A stretch of 64,000 nucleotides of DNA from assembly GCF_002932875.1 (NCBI RefSeq), contig NZ_PSWS01000062.1, positions 62,001 through 126,000 on the forward strand, in the 5' to 3' direction. How positions within the stretch are numbered: the stretch's first letter is position 1; each line of letters begins with the position of its first letter. The notes below the pieces were generated by a model, which was not told the origin of the DNA, made no database searches, and saw only the letters and a list, made by a program, of their open reading frames with translations. Shown here piece by piece: positions 1 to 9,548 of the stretch. Origin of the DNA: Rathayibacter tritici. GTDB lineage: Bacteria; Actinomycetota; Actinomycetes; Actinomycetales; Microbacteriaceae. A program made the position numbers and the translations under genes.

Positions 1-938
1 AGCTCGAGCATGGTCTCCGGCGTCGTCGAGGGGCCGAGCTTCACGCCGATCGGGTTGCGCACGCGCGAGAGGAAGTCGACGTGAGCGCCGTCGAGATCGC
101 GAGTGCGCTCACCGATCCAGATGAAGTGGCTCGACGTGTTGTACGGCGTGCCGGTGCGTGAGTCGATCCGCGTCATCGGGCGCTCGTAGTCCATCAGCAG
201 GCCCTCGTGACCCGTGTAGAACTCGGTGCGCTGCATGCCCTCGAAGTCGGCCCCGCAGGCCACCATGAACTTGACCGCGCGATCGATTTCCCGGGCCAGC
301 TGCTCGTAGCGCTGATTCTGCGGATTCTCGGTGAAGCCCTTGTTCCAGTAGTGGACGAGACGCAGGTCGGCGAACCCTCCCTGCGTGAAGGCGCGGATGA
401 GGTTCAGGGTCGAGGCTGCCGTGTGGTACCCCTGCACGATGCGGCGCGGATCCGCGGCACGCGACTCCGGAGTGAAGTCGTAGCCGTTCACGATGTCGCC
501 GCGGTAGGCCGGCAGCGTCACGTCGCCGCGGGTCTCGAGGTCGCTTGAGCGCGGCTTGGCGAACTGGCCGGCCATGCGGCCCATCTTGATAACCGGCATG
601 CTCGCGCCGTAGGTGAGGACGACGGCCATCTGCAGCACCGTCTTGACCCGGTTGCGGATCTGGTCCGCGGTCGCTCCCGCGAAGGTCTCGGCGCAGTCGC
701 CGCCCTGCAGCAGGAAGGCCTCGCCACGGGCCGCGGCTCCGAGGCGCTCGCGCAGCTGGTCCACTTCGCCGGCGAAGACGAGCGGCGGCAACGCGGCGAC
801 CTCGGCGGACGCCTTCGTCACGGCCTCGATGTCGGGCCAGTGCGGCTGCTGCTTGATCTCGAGCTCCCGCCACGAGTCCAGGCCGGCGACCACGGAGGGG
901 GCGGCGAGGACGTACGGTTCGTTCGGATCGATGACCAC
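1..938 (-). CDS. aroG: DAHP synthase, class II (3' end cut by window)
   Basis: Catalyses the first shikimate-pathway step: phosphoenolpyruvate plus erythrose 4-phosphate to 3-deoxy-D-arabino-heptulosonate 7-phosphate, in the cytosol. The reverse strand encodes the plant/actinobacterial class II signature (FLLQGGDCAETF, then TRIDSRTGTPYNTSSHFIWIG and RVRNPIGVKLGPSTTPE) over about 312 codons. The rest lies beyond position 1. I chose the GTG at 938 (VIDPNEPYVLAAPS) because an in-frame stop lies upstream and no ATG lies between; the ribosome site is weak. It follows plsC and glk on the same strand, an order like the M. tuberculosis Rv2178c-Rv2182c region. Identification is secure; the exact start is less so. 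Confidence 0.95.
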   Translation of the reverse strand, partial: MVIDPNEPYVLAAPSVVAGLDSWRELEIKQQPHWPDIEAVTKASAEVAALPPLVFAGEVDQLRERLGAAARGEAFLLQGGDCAETFAGATADQIRNRVKTVLQMAVVLTYGASMPVIKMGRMAGQFAKPRSSDLETRGDVTLPAYRGDIVNGYDFTPESRAADPRRIVQGYHTAASTLNLIRAFTQGGFADLRLVHYWNKGFTENPQNQRYEQLAREIDRAVKFMVACGADFEGMQRTEFYTGHEGLLMDYERPMTRIDSRTGTPYNTSSHFIWIGERTRDLDGAHVDFLSRVRNPIGVKLGPSTTPETMLE

Positions 939-1064
939 GAGGGTGTTCCCGGTTCTAACGGGCGCCAGCGGCGCGCGGAGGGCCGCCGCCCGGACGGACG
1001 GCAGCGGTTGACGAGCTTATCGCCTGGGCGGCGGTGCGGCCGGGCAAGGGCGCCGAACGGGCGC

Positions 1065-1754
1065 TCAGCGGGTGAGCGCCGCGCGCTTCTCCTTGACCGA
1101 GGTCGCATAGACGTCGAGATACTCCTGTCCGCTCAGGGCAAGGAGCTCGTACATGATCTCGTCCGTGATCGAGCGGAGGATAAAGCGGTCGCCCTCCATG
1201 CCCTCGAAGCGGCTGAAGTCGAGCGGCTCGCCGAACACGATGCCAATCCGACCGAGTGCGGGCAGGCGCTTACCGATCGGCATGATCCTGGCGGTGTCGA
1301 TCATCGCGACGGGGATGACGGGCACGCGCCCCTCGAGGACCATCCGGGCGACTCCGGTGCGGCCGCGGTACATCCGCCCGTCGGGGCTTCGCGTGCCCTC
1401 GGGATAAATGCCCAGCGCGTGGCCGCCGGCGAGAACGCGCAGCCCCGTGTTGAGCGAGGCCTCCGACGCCTTGCCACCGGAGCGGTCGATCGGCAGCATC
1501 CCGGTGGCGGTGAAGAACGTCTTCGTCGCCCAGCCCTTGAGTCCCTTGCCGGTGAAGTAGTCGCTCTTCGCCAAGAACACCATGTTGCGCTCGATCACCA
1601 GCGGGAGGATCACGGAGTCGATGAACGAGAGGTGGTTGCTGGCGAGGATCACACCACCGCTCGCGGGAATGCGATCGGCACCGACCACCCACGGGCGGAA
1701 AATCGTCTTCAGGAGCGGGCCCGCGACGATGTGCTTCATGAACCAGTAGAACAT
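1065..1754 (-). CDS. plsC: 1-acyl-sn-glycerol-3-phosphate acyltransferase
   Basis: Acylates lysophosphatidic acid at the sn-2 position to give phosphatidic acid at the inner membrane face. The 229-residue protein has the acyltransferase motif HX4D at residues 41-46 (NHLSFID) and the glycerophosphate-binding EGTRS motif in YPEGTRSPDG. The ATG at 1754 follows a GAGGAG ribosome site. An open frame continues upstream into glk but is a shadow. It starts 43 bases after the glucokinase stop and reads toward aroG, so the three probably share a transcript. Confidence 0.93.
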   Translation of the reverse strand: MFYWFMKHIVAGPLLKTIFRPWVVGADRIPASGGVILASNHLSFIDSVILPLVIERNMVFLAKSDYFTGKGLKGWATKTFFTATGMLPIDRSGGKASEASLNTGLRVLAGGHALGIYPEGTRSPDGRMYRGRTGVARMVLEGRVPVIPVAMIDTARIMPIGKRLPALGRIGIVFGEPLDFSRFEGMEGDRFILRSITDEIMYELLALSGQEYLDVYATSVKEKRAALTR

Positions 1755-1797
1755 CGGGCTCCTCGGCGGTGCGGTGGGTCGGGTGCGGCGGGTGGCG

Positions 1798-2763
1798 TCA
1801 GAGGGAGTTCGCGTGCACGCGCGCGAGGTCGGCGGCCCCGACGACTCCGGCGTCGTTGACGAGCTCGGCGATACGGAACTCGGGCTCCGGGTGGAACCCT
1901 CGGGCGGGCAGATTGTCGACGTAGGCCTGGCGGATCGGGTCCAGCAGCAGATCCCCGGCCTGCGCCACTCCCCCGCCGATGACGAACATCTGCGGGTCGA
2001 GGACGGCACTGAGGCTGGCGGCCGCCTCGCCCAGCCAGTGGCCGAGCTGGCGCAGCGCGGCGAGGGCGCCGAGGTCACCCGCCGTGATCAGCTCGGAGAT
2101 GACGTGTCCGGTCAACTCGCCGCCGTTGCGGGTGCGGGCGTCAGCGATGCCCTGGCCGATCCCGCCCGCGTCGGCGAGCTCGCCGGCGAAACGCTGGAGC
2201 GCGCGCCCCGAACCGTACTGTTCGATGCAGCCACGGGCACCGCAGCCGCAGGGCAGACCACCGGGGACGACACGCATGTGCCCGATCTCAGCCGCGGCGC
2301 CGAAGCCGCCGCGCAACAGCCGGTCGTTGATCACGATCGCGCCGCCCACTCCGGTGCCGATCGTGAGCATCAGCATGTCGCTGACGAGACGGCCGGAGCC
2401 ATAGCGGAACTCGGCCCAGCCCGCGGCGTTCGCGTCGTTCTCGATGATGATCGGGAGGTCGATACGGGCCGACAGCTTCTCGCGGAAGGGCTCGTTGCGC
2501 CAATTGATGTTCGGGGCGTAGTAGACGATCGACTGGGACGCGTCGATGAAACCGGCGGCGGCGACTCCAACTGCGGCGACGTCCCCAGGGAGCAGGCCCG
2601 AGCGCAGGTGCTCGACCATCTCCACGACGACGTCGACAATCAGCTCGGGGTGCCCGGCGGGAGTGGGCCGACGGTCCTCGCGGAGGATCCCGCCGAACTC
2701 ATCGACCAGGGCTCCGGCGATCTTCGTGCCGCCGATGTCGATCCCGATCGCGTGCACGCGCAC
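1798..2763 (-). CDS. glk: ROK-family glucokinase
   Basis: Phosphorylates glucose to glucose 6-phosphate, using ATP and possibly polyphosphate. The 321-residue protein has the ATP-binding DIGGTK motif at residues 9-14, the catalytic END at 108-110, EIGH at 159-162 and the ROK zinc-binding cysteines C172, C174 and C179 in CGCGARGC. No DNA-binding domain precedes the kinase, so this is an enzyme and not a ROK repressor. It starts with GTG behind GGGAAGG and is the first gene of the glk-plsC-aroG run. Whether it also accepts polyphosphate cannot be read from the sequence. Confidence 0.9.
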   Translation of the reverse strand: MRVHAIGIDIGGTKIAGALVDEFGGILREDRRPTPAGHPELIVDVVVEMVEHLRSGLLPGDVAAVGVAAAGFIDASQSIVYYAPNINWRNEPFREKLSARIDLPIIIENDANAAGWAEFRYGSGRLVSDMLMLTIGTGVGGAIVINDRLLRGGFGAAAEIGHMRVVPGGLPCGCGARGCIEQYGSGRALQRFAGELADAGGIGQGIADARTRNGGELTGHVISELITAGDLGALAALRQLGHWLGEAAASLSAVLDPQMFVIGGGVAQAGDLLLDPIRQAYVDNLPARGFHPEPEFRIAELVNDAGVVGAADLARVHANSL

Positions 2764-2979
2764 CGCCTTCCCGTCGTCACCGGCGCTGGAGCGACGGCGG
2801 GCCGACCTGAGCGGCGGCCAGATCGAGTGTAGTGACCGAGGGGTGCCCGGTGCGGCTCGGCGATGAGACCCGGCGGGGTGTGTCGGCTCTGCGCCGGATT
2901 GTCAGCCTGAAAAGATCCACAGCTTCGACGACGCCGCTAGGGTGGAGGCGACGTTGATTCAGGTACCGAAGGAGTTGCC

Positions 2980-4803
2980 GTGGACCAGTTCGATTCTCCC
3001 CTCGTGGTGGCGGCCGACCCGCAGGCTAACGCGACCGCCCTCCTCCTGGACCGCGTGCGCGAAACGCCCGAGCGGCCGCTGTTCGCGTTGCCCGACGGCG
3101 CGCACTGGCGCGACGTGACGGCGCAGGAGTTCCTCGATCAGGTCACCGCGCTCGCCAAGGGGCTCGTCGCCGCCGGTGTCGAGCCGGGCGAGAAAGTCGG
3201 GCTGATCTGCACGACCCGCTACGAGTGGACGCTGATCGACTTCGCCGTCTGGTTCGCCGGCGGTGTCCTCGTCCCCGTGTACGAGACGTCCTCCCCCGCC
3301 CAGGTGCAGTGGAATCTCGCCGACTCGGGCGCTCATGCCGTGATCGTCGAAACCGCCGAGCACTTCGCCCGCTTCGACGAGGTCCGCGCCGATCTGCCGG
3401 AGGTCCGTCTCGCCTGGCAGATCGGGCTCGGCGACCTCGACAAGCTCGTCGCGCGCGGCGTCGACGTCCCGAACGCCGAGATCGAGCGCCGCCGCTCGCT
3501 GGCAGCCGGTGCCGACATCGCGACGATCATCTACACCTCCGGCTCCACCGGCCGCCCCAAGGGCTGCATCATCAGGCACTCGAATTTTGTCGAGCTCAGC
3601 CGCAACTCGGCGGTTGCCCTCACGGAGCTGATTCACCAGCCCGGCGCGTCGACACTACTGTTCATCACCACGGCGCACGTGTTCGCCCGCTTCATCGCGA
3701 TCCTGTGCGTGCACGGCGGGGTGAAAGTCGGGCATCAGGCCGACACCAAGCAGCTGCTCCCCTCGCTCGCCTCCTTCAAGCCGACCTTCCTCCTGGCCGT
3801 CCCGCGCGTGTTCGAGAAGGTGTACAACTCCGCCGAGCAGAAGGCCGAGGCCGCGGGGCGGGGGACGATCTTCCGTCGCGCCGCCGATGTCGCGGTCGCC
3901 CATTCGATGGCCGCGGAGGCGGGCTCGGTGCCGTTCGCGCTGAGGCTGCAGTTCCTGCTCTTCGACCGGCTCGTCTACTCGAAGTTGCGGGCCGCGATGG
4001 GCGGCAGTGTGCGCTTCGCCGTCTCGGGGTCCGCGCCGCTGGGCGACCGGCTCGGGCACTTCTTTCACAGCCTCGGCATCAAGATCCTCGAGGGCTATGG
4101 CCTCACCGAGACGACGGCGCCCGCCACAGTGAACCGTACGGAACGGTTCAAGATCGGTTCGGTCGGTCCGGCGCTGCCGGGCGTCTCGGTGCGGATCGTG
4201 GACGACGGCGAAATCCAGGTGCGCGGGATCGACGTCTTCGGCGGCTATTGGAACAACGAGGCGGCCACGGCGGAGGCGTTCGACGGCGAGTGGTCCCGGA
4301 CGGGTGATCTCGGAACGCTCGATGAGGACGGCTACCTGCGGGTCACGGGCCGGAAGAAGGAGATCATCGTCACGGCGGGTGGCAAGAATGTGGCGCCGGC
4401 CGCGCTTGAGGACCCGATCCGGGCGAATCCTCTGGTCGGTCAGGTCGTTGTCGTGGGGGATCAGCGTCCGTTCATCGCCGCGCTGGTCACGCTCGACTCC
4501 GAGATGTTGCCGACCTGGCTGGCGAACAACGGGCAGGAGGCGGGTCTGTCGCTCGAGGCTGCGGCCGTGAATCCGGCTGTGCTGGCTGAGGTGCAGCGGG
4601 CCGTCGATGCGGCGAACGAGCGCGTGTCCCGTGCCGAGTCGGTCCGGAAGTTCGTGATCCTGCCGACCGAGTTCACGGAGGCCAGCGGTCACCTGACCCC
4701 GAAGATGAGCATCAAGCGGAACGTCATCCTCGCCGATTTCGCCGACACCATCGCCGCCGTCTACTCCGCCGCCCCCGCCACCGAGGGCATCTCCCTCCGC
4801 TGA
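2980..4803 (+). CDS. fadD15: long-chain acyl-CoA synthetase (FadD15-like)
   Basis: Activates long-chain fatty acids through an acyl-adenylate to acyl-CoA. The 607-residue protein carries the P-loop YTSGSTGRPKG at 185-195, the ANL motif GYGLTETTAP, and the hinge/C-terminal segment GRKKEIIVTAGGKNVAP. The GTG start at 2980 follows GAAGGAG at five bases. It is divergent from glk across about 216 bases. A weak candidate -10 (TAGGGT, 2938-2943) lies before it. The neighbourhood (aroG, plsC, fadD15) resembles the mycobacterial Rv2178c-Rv2187 region, which supports the FadD15 name. Confidence 0.93.
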   Translation: MDQFDSPLVVAADPQANATALLLDRVRETPERPLFALPDGAHWRDVTAQEFLDQVTALAKGLVAAGVEPGEKVGLICTTRYEWTLIDFAVWFAGGVLVPVYETSSPAQVQWNLADSGAHAVIVETAEHFARFDEVRADLPEVRLAWQIGLGDLDKLVARGVDVPNAEIERRRSLAAGADIATIIYTSGSTGRPKGCIIRHSNFVELSRNSAVALTELIHQPGASTLLFITTAHVFARFIAILCVHGGVKVGHQADTKQLLPSLASFKPTFLLAVPRVFEKVYNSAEQKAEAAGRGTIFRRAADVAVAHSMAAEAGSVPFALRLQFLLFDRLVYSKLRAAMGGSVRFAVSGSAPLGDRLGHFFHSLGIKILEGYGLTETTAPATVNRTERFKIGSVGPALPGVSVRIVDDGEIQVRGIDVFGGYWNNEAATAEAFDGEWSRTGDLGTLDEDGYLRVTGRKKEIIVTAGGKNVAPAALEDPIRANPLVGQVVVVGDQRPFIAALVTLDSEMLPTWLANNGQEAGLSLEAAAVNPAVLAEVQRAVDAANERVSRAESVRKFVILPTEFTEASGHLTPKMSIKRNVILADFADTIAAVYSAAPATEGISLR

Positions 4804-4805
4804 CT

Positions 4806-5150
4806 CGCTTTCCCGTCGGCGAAACGCACCCCGCTCTCCGAAACGCACCCACCTCAACAGGCCAACCGCGCCGAGCCGGGCAGGGACCGGCTCGGAAATT
4901 AGCGGAGCCGTATCCGGCAAAGCGCGTCCCAGCGCTTTCCCGTCGGCGAAACGCACCCCGCTCTCCGAAACGCACCCACCCCGAACGGCCAACCGCGCCG
5001 AGCCGGGCAGGGACCGGCTCGGAAATAAGCGGAGCCGTATCCGGCAAAGCGCGTCCCAGCGCTTTCCCGTCGGCGAAACGCACCCCGCTCTCCGAAACGC
5101 ACGCACCTCAACAAGCCAACCGCGCCGAGCCGGGCAGGGACCGGCTCGGA
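4806..5150. repeat. 2.7 tandem copies of a 127-bp repeat with three identical hairpins
   Basis: Copies begin at 4806, 4933 and 5060, an exact 127-base period; the third is cut off at the def gene. They differ by only a few substitutions. Each holds two CGAAACGCACCC blocks 19 bases apart and a perfect 9-bp stem (CCGAGCCGG / CCGGCTCGG) with a seven-base loop at 4871-4895, 4998-5022 and 5125-5149. The region fills the convergent space between fadD15 and def, so the hairpins may end transcription from both sides. Open frames through it on the minus strand merely reflect the high GC content. Confidence 0.9.
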
Positions 5151-5156
5151 ATCAAC

Positions 5157-5648
5157 TCAGAACCAGTGGGATTCGCGGACGGCTTTCATGGCGGCGCGGC
5201 GGTCGTCCTTCGACAGGCGGTCGAGGTAGAGGCGTCCATCGAGGTGGTCGCATTCGTGTTGGAGGGCCTGGGCCATCAGACCGTCGCCTTCGAGGACGAT
5301 GTCGTTGCCGTCGAGGTCGGTACCGCGGACTTTCGCGTGCGGGTAGCGGATCGCCGGGTACCAGAGGTTCGGGACGGAGAGGCAGCCTTCGTCCACGGGC
5401 TGCGGTTCTCCGTTGAGCTCGATGATCTCGGGGTTCAGGACGTAGCCGATCACGCCGTCGACGTTGTAGCTGAAGGCGCGGAGGTTGACGCCGATCTGGG
5501 GGGCGGCGACGCCGGCTCGTCCGGGCGGGCGGACGCTGTCGAGGAGGTCGTCGACGAGGCCGCGAACTCCGGCGTCGACCGTGTCGATCATCGAGGACGG
5601 GGTCTTCAGCACCGGGTCCCCGAAGATCCGGATCTGGCGTTCGGTCAT
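5157..5648 (-). CDS. def: peptide deformylase
   Basis: Removes the formyl group from the initiator methionine of nascent proteins. The 163-residue protein has all three family motifs: GVAAPQ (46-51), EGCLS (87-91, metal ligand Cys) and HECDH (131-135, two His ligands and the catalytic Glu). Its ATG overlaps the stop of the mycothione reductase gene as ATGA, implying translational coupling. It is the last gene of the minD-like/mtr/def operon. The 127-bp repeats follow directly. Confidence 0.96.
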   Translation of the reverse strand: MTERQIRIFGDPVLKTPSSMIDTVDAGVRGLVDDLLDSVRPPGRAGVAAPQIGVNLRAFSYNVDGVIGYVLNPEIIELNGEPQPVDEGCLSVPNLWYPAIRYPHAKVRGTDLDGNDIVLEGDGLMAQALQHECDHLDGRLYLDRLSKDDRRAAMKAVRESHWF

Positions 5649-7102
5649 GTGGTGCGCTCCCTCAGGGCCTCCTCCGCGCTCAGGAGGGCGTTCTCGACGA
5701 CTTCGCTCGCTGCGGGGTGCGGCCAGTACTGGCTGCGGGCGAGTCCGCGGATGCCGATGCCGGCGCTGGCGGCGTGGACGAGCGGCTGAATGAGGATACT
5801 GGCCTGCGGCCCGATGATGTGCGCGCCGAGGAGGGCGCCGTCGAGTCCGACGACCAGGAGGCAGGCGCTGGAGTCGTCTTCGAGCGCCCAGCCGAATGCG
5901 GTGGAGCCGTACTCCTGGGTGACGGTGATCACGTCACGGCCCTGCTCGCGGGCTTGGGCGGCGCTGAGGCCGAAGTGGGCGATCTGCGGGTGGGCGAAGA
6001 TCGCGCCCGGCACCGGCGAGAGCGTGTTCGAGAGCAGCTCCCGCGGGTGGAGGAGGTTGTGCGCGACGAGTCGCGCCTCGTGGTTGGCAACGTGTTTCAG
6101 CTGCCAGCGCGACGAGACGTCTCCGAGCGCGAAGAGCCCCGGCACGGGGCGCCCGCCGGAGAGCACGCGCTGTTCGGAGTCGACGCTGATCCGGCCGTCC
6201 TCGTGCAGGTCGATGCCAACAGTCGCGGCGGCGACAGTGTCGCTGTTGGCTTGGCGGCCGAGGGCCACCAGGAGCAGGTCGGTCTCGACCGTGGTGCCGT
6301 CCTCGAGGGCGACGTGCAGGCCGTCGTCGCGGGCGTCCACGCTGTCGACGCTCACGCCGGTCAGCACGGTGTAGCGCTCTGCGGCGATCGCGGTGAAGCG
6401 GCGGGCGACGTCCTCGTCGAGGGCGCGGAGGAGCCGGTCGCTGCGGACGGCGACGGTGACCGCGGTGCCGAAGGAGGAGAAGACATGCGCGAACTCGACG
6501 GCGACCGCGCCTCCGCCGAGGATCAGCATCCGCTCGGGGAGCTCGTCGAGCCGCATCACGGAGGAGGAGTCATGGATGCGCGGGTCGGGCTCGTAGGCCG
6601 CGAGGAGGGGCCGCGGCCGAGAACCGGCGGCGATGACCACCTGCGGAGCGCTGATGCGCGCTCCGCTCGCGCTGGCGAGAACGTGCGGCCGGACGCCGTC
6701 GCCGAGGGATTCGAAGCCGAAGCTCTCGCGCAGGACCGTCACGTTCGGGGAGCGCTGGTCGCGGTACTCGAAGCCGCCCTCGCTGATCGCGTCGATCCGA
6801 CCGAAAACCCGATCGCGGACCTCGGCCCACTCGGGGCGCTGGAGCCGGGAGCGCACGCCGATCCGCTCGCCCTGGTCGACGTCGGTGACGACATCGGCGA
6901 CGTGGACGAACATCTTCGTGGGGATACAGCCCGCGTTGAGGCAGGTGCCGCCGAACCACTCGCCGTCGTCGAGGATCGCGACCCGCAGGTCGTCGAACTC
7001 GGGTCCGACGATCGAGTTGCCGGATCCCGCGCCGATCACGATCAGGTCGAAGGCGTCGATCCGGCTGGTGTCACCCCGAGTGACATCGACAAGATCAGAC
7101 AC
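5645..7102 (-). CDS. mtr: mycothione reductase
   Basis: NADPH-dependent flavoprotein that reduces mycothiol disulfide, the actinobacterial counterpart of glutathione reductase. The 485-residue protein shows the FAD-binding GAGSGNS at 24-30, a form typical of Mtr rather than of lipoamide dehydrogenase. It also has the redox-active disulfide C54/C59 in [13 protein letters not shown] and the C-terminal HPAASEVVE active-site His-Glu pair. The start overlaps the upstream ATPase stop by 8 bases and the end overlaps def by 4, so all three are translated from one message. It implies that the organism makes mycothiol. Confidence 0.93.
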   Translation of the reverse strand: MSDLVDVTRGDTSRIDAFDLIVIGAGSGNSIVGPEFDDLRVAILDDGEWFGGTCLNAGCIPTKMFVHVADVVTDVDQGERIGVRSRLQRPEWAEVRDRVFGRIDAISEGGFEYRDQRSPNVTVLRESFGFESLGDGVRPHVLASASGARISAPQVVIAAGSRPRPLLAAYEPDPRIHDSSSVMRLDELPERMLILGGGAVAVEFAHVFSSFGTAVTVAVRSDRLLRALDEDVARRFTAIAAERYTVLTGVSVDSVDARDDGLHVALEDGTTVETDLLLVALGRQANSDTVAAATVGIDLHEDGRISVDSEQRVLSGGRPVPGLFALGDVSSRWQLKHVANHEARLVAHNLLHPRELLSNTLSPVPGAIFAHPQIAHFGLSAAQAREQGRDVITVTQEYGSTAFGWALEDDSSACLLVVGLDGALLGAHIIGPQASILIQPLVHAASAGIGIRGLARSQYWPHPAASEVVENALLSAEEALRERTT

Positions 7103-8519
7103 GCCGAACCGGCATCCCTTCGACGACGAGCGCGGCGAGCAGGCGCGCCGCCTCCTTCGTGCCCTCCCGCAGCTGCTCCCACTTCACGACGGACCCGGCG
7201 GCGAGTACGGGGTCGTACGGGATGCGGACGATGTCGCGGACGCGGGAGCGGAAGTGCGACTCGATCTCCTCCAGCTTGACCAGGCTCGTGCCCTGCGTCG
7301 CCGTGTTGAGCGCGACGACCGCGTTGCGCACCAGGTCGCCGTAGCCGTTCGCGTCGAGCCAGGTGAGGGTCTCGGAGGCGAGGCGCGCCTCGTCGACGCT
7401 GCCGCCCGAGACGATCACGACGGTATCCGCTCGCTGCAGCGTCGGCCGCATCACCGAGTGCACGATCCCCGTGCCGCAGTCGGTGAGCATGATCGAGTAG
7501 AAGCGCTCGACCAGGTCGGCGACGACGTTGTAGTCGTTCTCGTCGAACGCCTCGGAGAGCTGCGGGTCGGTGTCCGAGGCGAGAACGTCGAGGCGGGTCT
7601 CGTCGCGCGAGACCATCGTCGAGAACTCGGTGAAGCCGGTCACGCCGGCGGCGCGGTTCACGACGTCGCGGACCGTCGCCCGCGTCTGCTTCGGCACGCG
7701 CTCGGCCAGCGTGCCGCGGTCCGGGTTGGCGTCCACGGCGATGATGCGGTCCTCACGGGCATCGGCGAGGGCCATGCCGAGCAGCGTCGTAACCGTGGTC
7801 TTGCCGACGCCGCCCTTGCGAGTCATGACCGGGACGAAGCGGGTGCCGCCCTCGAACTGCCGACCGATCCGCTCATCCATCGCCTTCCACGCCTTCACTT
7901 TGGCGGAGTCGCCGAGGTTGACCGTGTGGAAGCTGACGCCATACAGGAAGCGGTGCCAGCCGCCGGTGGGGGCGGGCCGCGTCTTGCGGTTGACCTCGAG
8001 CAGCCGGTCCGGCGTGAGCATCGACGCCGACTCGGGTGCCGCTGCGCTCGGCTCAGTCGGAGTGGGAGCCGCGCTCGAAGACTCGGCACGGAGGCGGTCG
8101 CGGCGGGTGGGTCCGGCGGCGTGCTCGCCCGCGGGCTCGTCGGGCGCCGGCAGCGGGGCCCGGGTCGGGATGCCTGCCGTGACGGGTCCGTGCGCGACCG
8201 GTCCGTGCGCGGCAGGAGCGGGCGCGTCGGGAATGCGCGCCGAACCAGGAGTGGGCTCCGGCGGCAGGAGGGCGTGCGAGCGGGTGGGCGGTAGGCCGAG
8301 GCGGCCGACATCGATCGCCTCTTCGTCCTCGACGGGCGCGGGAGCGGTGGAGCGGCGCCGCGGGCCGGGCGGAGTGATTCGCACCCCGTCGGGCAGGAGG
8401 GTCGGTGCGGTGTCGGTCGGCCGCGGAGAGTACTGACCCGACTCCCGGGCCGCGTCCAGGGCGGTTCGCGGTGTGGGACCGGTCTCGGTGTCGGGCTGTT
8501 CGTCGTTGCGCTCATCCAT
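7095..8519 (-). CDS. MinD/ParA-like P-loop ATPase with long disordered N-terminus
   Basis: A 474-residue protein. Residues 1 to about 165 are Pro/Ala/Thr-rich and low-complexity. The rest is a deviant-Walker ATPase with KGGVGKTT at 235-242, VDANPDRGTL and a Walker B-like LTDCGTG. The architecture resembles the actinobacterial EspI/FlhG-like proteins linked to secretion or polar positioning, but no such genes are nearby and the role is unknown. The ATG at 8519 follows GGAAGGAGG. It heads the operon with mtr and def. It is divergent to a true ParA, so two related ATPases sit back to back. Confidence 0.85.
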   Translation of the reverse strand: MDERNDEQPDTETGPTPRTALDAARESGQYSPRPTDTAPTLLPDGVRITPPGPRRRSTAPAPVEDEEAIDVGRLGLPPTRSHALLPPEPTPGSARIPDAPAPAAHGPVAHGPVTAGIPTRAPLPAPDEPAGEHAAGPTRRDRLRAESSSAAPTPTEPSAAAPESASMLTPDRLLEVNRKTRPAPTGGWHRFLYGVSFHTVNLGDSAKVKAWKAMDERIGRQFEGGTRFVPVMTRKGGVGKTTVTTLLGMALADAREDRIIAVDANPDRGTLAERVPKQTRATVRDVVNRAAGVTGFTEFSTMVSRDETRLDVLASDTDPQLSEAFDENDYNVVADLVERFYSIMLTDCGTGIVHSVMRPTLQRADTVVIVSGGSVDEARLASETLTWLDANGYGDLVRNAVVALNTATQGTSLVKLEEIESHFRSRVRDIVRIPYDPVLAAGSVVKWEQLREGTKEAARLLAALVVEGMPVRRV

Positions 8520-8694
8520 GCGAACGAGCCTCCTTCCGCTTGCGATGAGTGTACCGGCGGGCTCGGATCGCACCGGGCGGCTTGGTCGGAGCCCGCCGCT
8601 GCTGCTAGTGGGACGCGCCTGCGCAGGCCCCGCGGACGACGTGTGCAGACAACGGTTAGGTTCTGCCGCCCGGGGGAACGTAAAGTAGTCAGCC

Positions 8695-9504
8695 ATGCAT
8701 GTACTCAGCGTGAGCTCCCTCAAGGGCGGCGTCGGCAAGACCACGGTGACCCTCGGCCTTGCATCCGCGGCGTTCTCGAAGGGCCTGCGAACGCTGGTCG
8801 TCGACCTCGATCCCCAGTCAGATGTGTCGACCGGAATGGACATCAATGTCGCCGGTCACCTCAACATCGCCGATGTCCTGACGTCGCCGAAGGAGAAGAT
8901 CGTCCGCTCGGCGATCGCTCCCTCCGGTTGGACCAAGGAGCACCACGGCACGATCGACGTCCTGATCGGCAGCCCGTCCGCGATCAACTTCGACGGACCG
9001 CATCCCAGCATCCGCGACATCTGGAAGCTCGAGGAGGCCCTCGCCAGCGTCGAGGCCGACTACGACCTCGTTCTGATCGACTGCGCCCCCTCGCTCAACG
9101 CGCTCACCCGCACGGCGTGGGCGGCGAGTGACCGCGTGGCCGTCGTCACTGAGCCCGGCCTGTTCTCGGTGGCCGCCGCCGACCGTGCGCTGCGGGCGAT
9201 CGAGGAGATCCGGCGCGGCCTGAGCCCGCGCCTGCAGCCACTCGGCATCATCGTCAACCGCGCTCGCGTCCAGTCGCTCGAGCACCAGTTCCGGATCAAG
9301 GAGCTGCGTGACATGTTCGGGCCGCTCGTGCTCAGCCCGCAGCTGCCCGAGCGGACCTCGCTTCAGCAGGCGCAGGGCGCGGCGAAGCCCGTCCACGTCT
9401 GGCCCGGTGAGAGCGCGCAGGAGATGGCGCACAACTTCGATCTGCTGCTCGACCGGGTCATCAGGACCGGCCGCATCGGCGAGCAGGTGTCGGCCGCTCA
9501 GTAG
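8695..9504 (+). CDS. ParA-family ATPase
   Basis: A compact 269-residue ParA/Soj-type ATPase with the deviant Walker A KGGVGKTT at 10-17, VVDLDPQSD and the Walker B LVLIDCAPS. No ParB gene adjoins it, and a second ParA occurs at the right end of the window, so this is probably an orphan ParA that positions another cargo. It is convergent with the MerR gene at 9549. A TAAAGT hexamer at 8681-8686 lies only 8 bases before the ATG and there is no good ribosome site near, so the mRNA may be leaderless. Confidence 0.9.
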   Translation: MHVLSVSSLKGGVGKTTVTLGLASAAFSKGLRTLVVDLDPQSDVSTGMDINVAGHLNIADVLTSPKEKIVRSAIAPSGWTKEHHGTIDVLIGSPSAINFDGPHPSIRDIWKLEEALASVEADYDLVLIDCAPSLNALTRTAWAASDRVAVVTEPGLFSVAAADRALRAIEEIRRGLSPRLQPLGIIVNRARVQSLEHQFRIKELRDMFGPLVLSPQLPERTSLQQAQGAAKPVHVWPGESAQEMAHNFDLLLDRVIRTGRIGEQVSAAQ

Positions 9505-9548
9505 TGGCCGGCGGCGGCGTACCGGGACCGGGAGAAGAGCCAGCCCTC

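Noticed and set aside
3655-5106. 483-codon minus-strand open frame across fadD15 and the repeats
   Set aside because: It is antisense to a clear acyl-CoA synthetase, its product repeats only because of the 127-bp repeats, and it has no family similarity.
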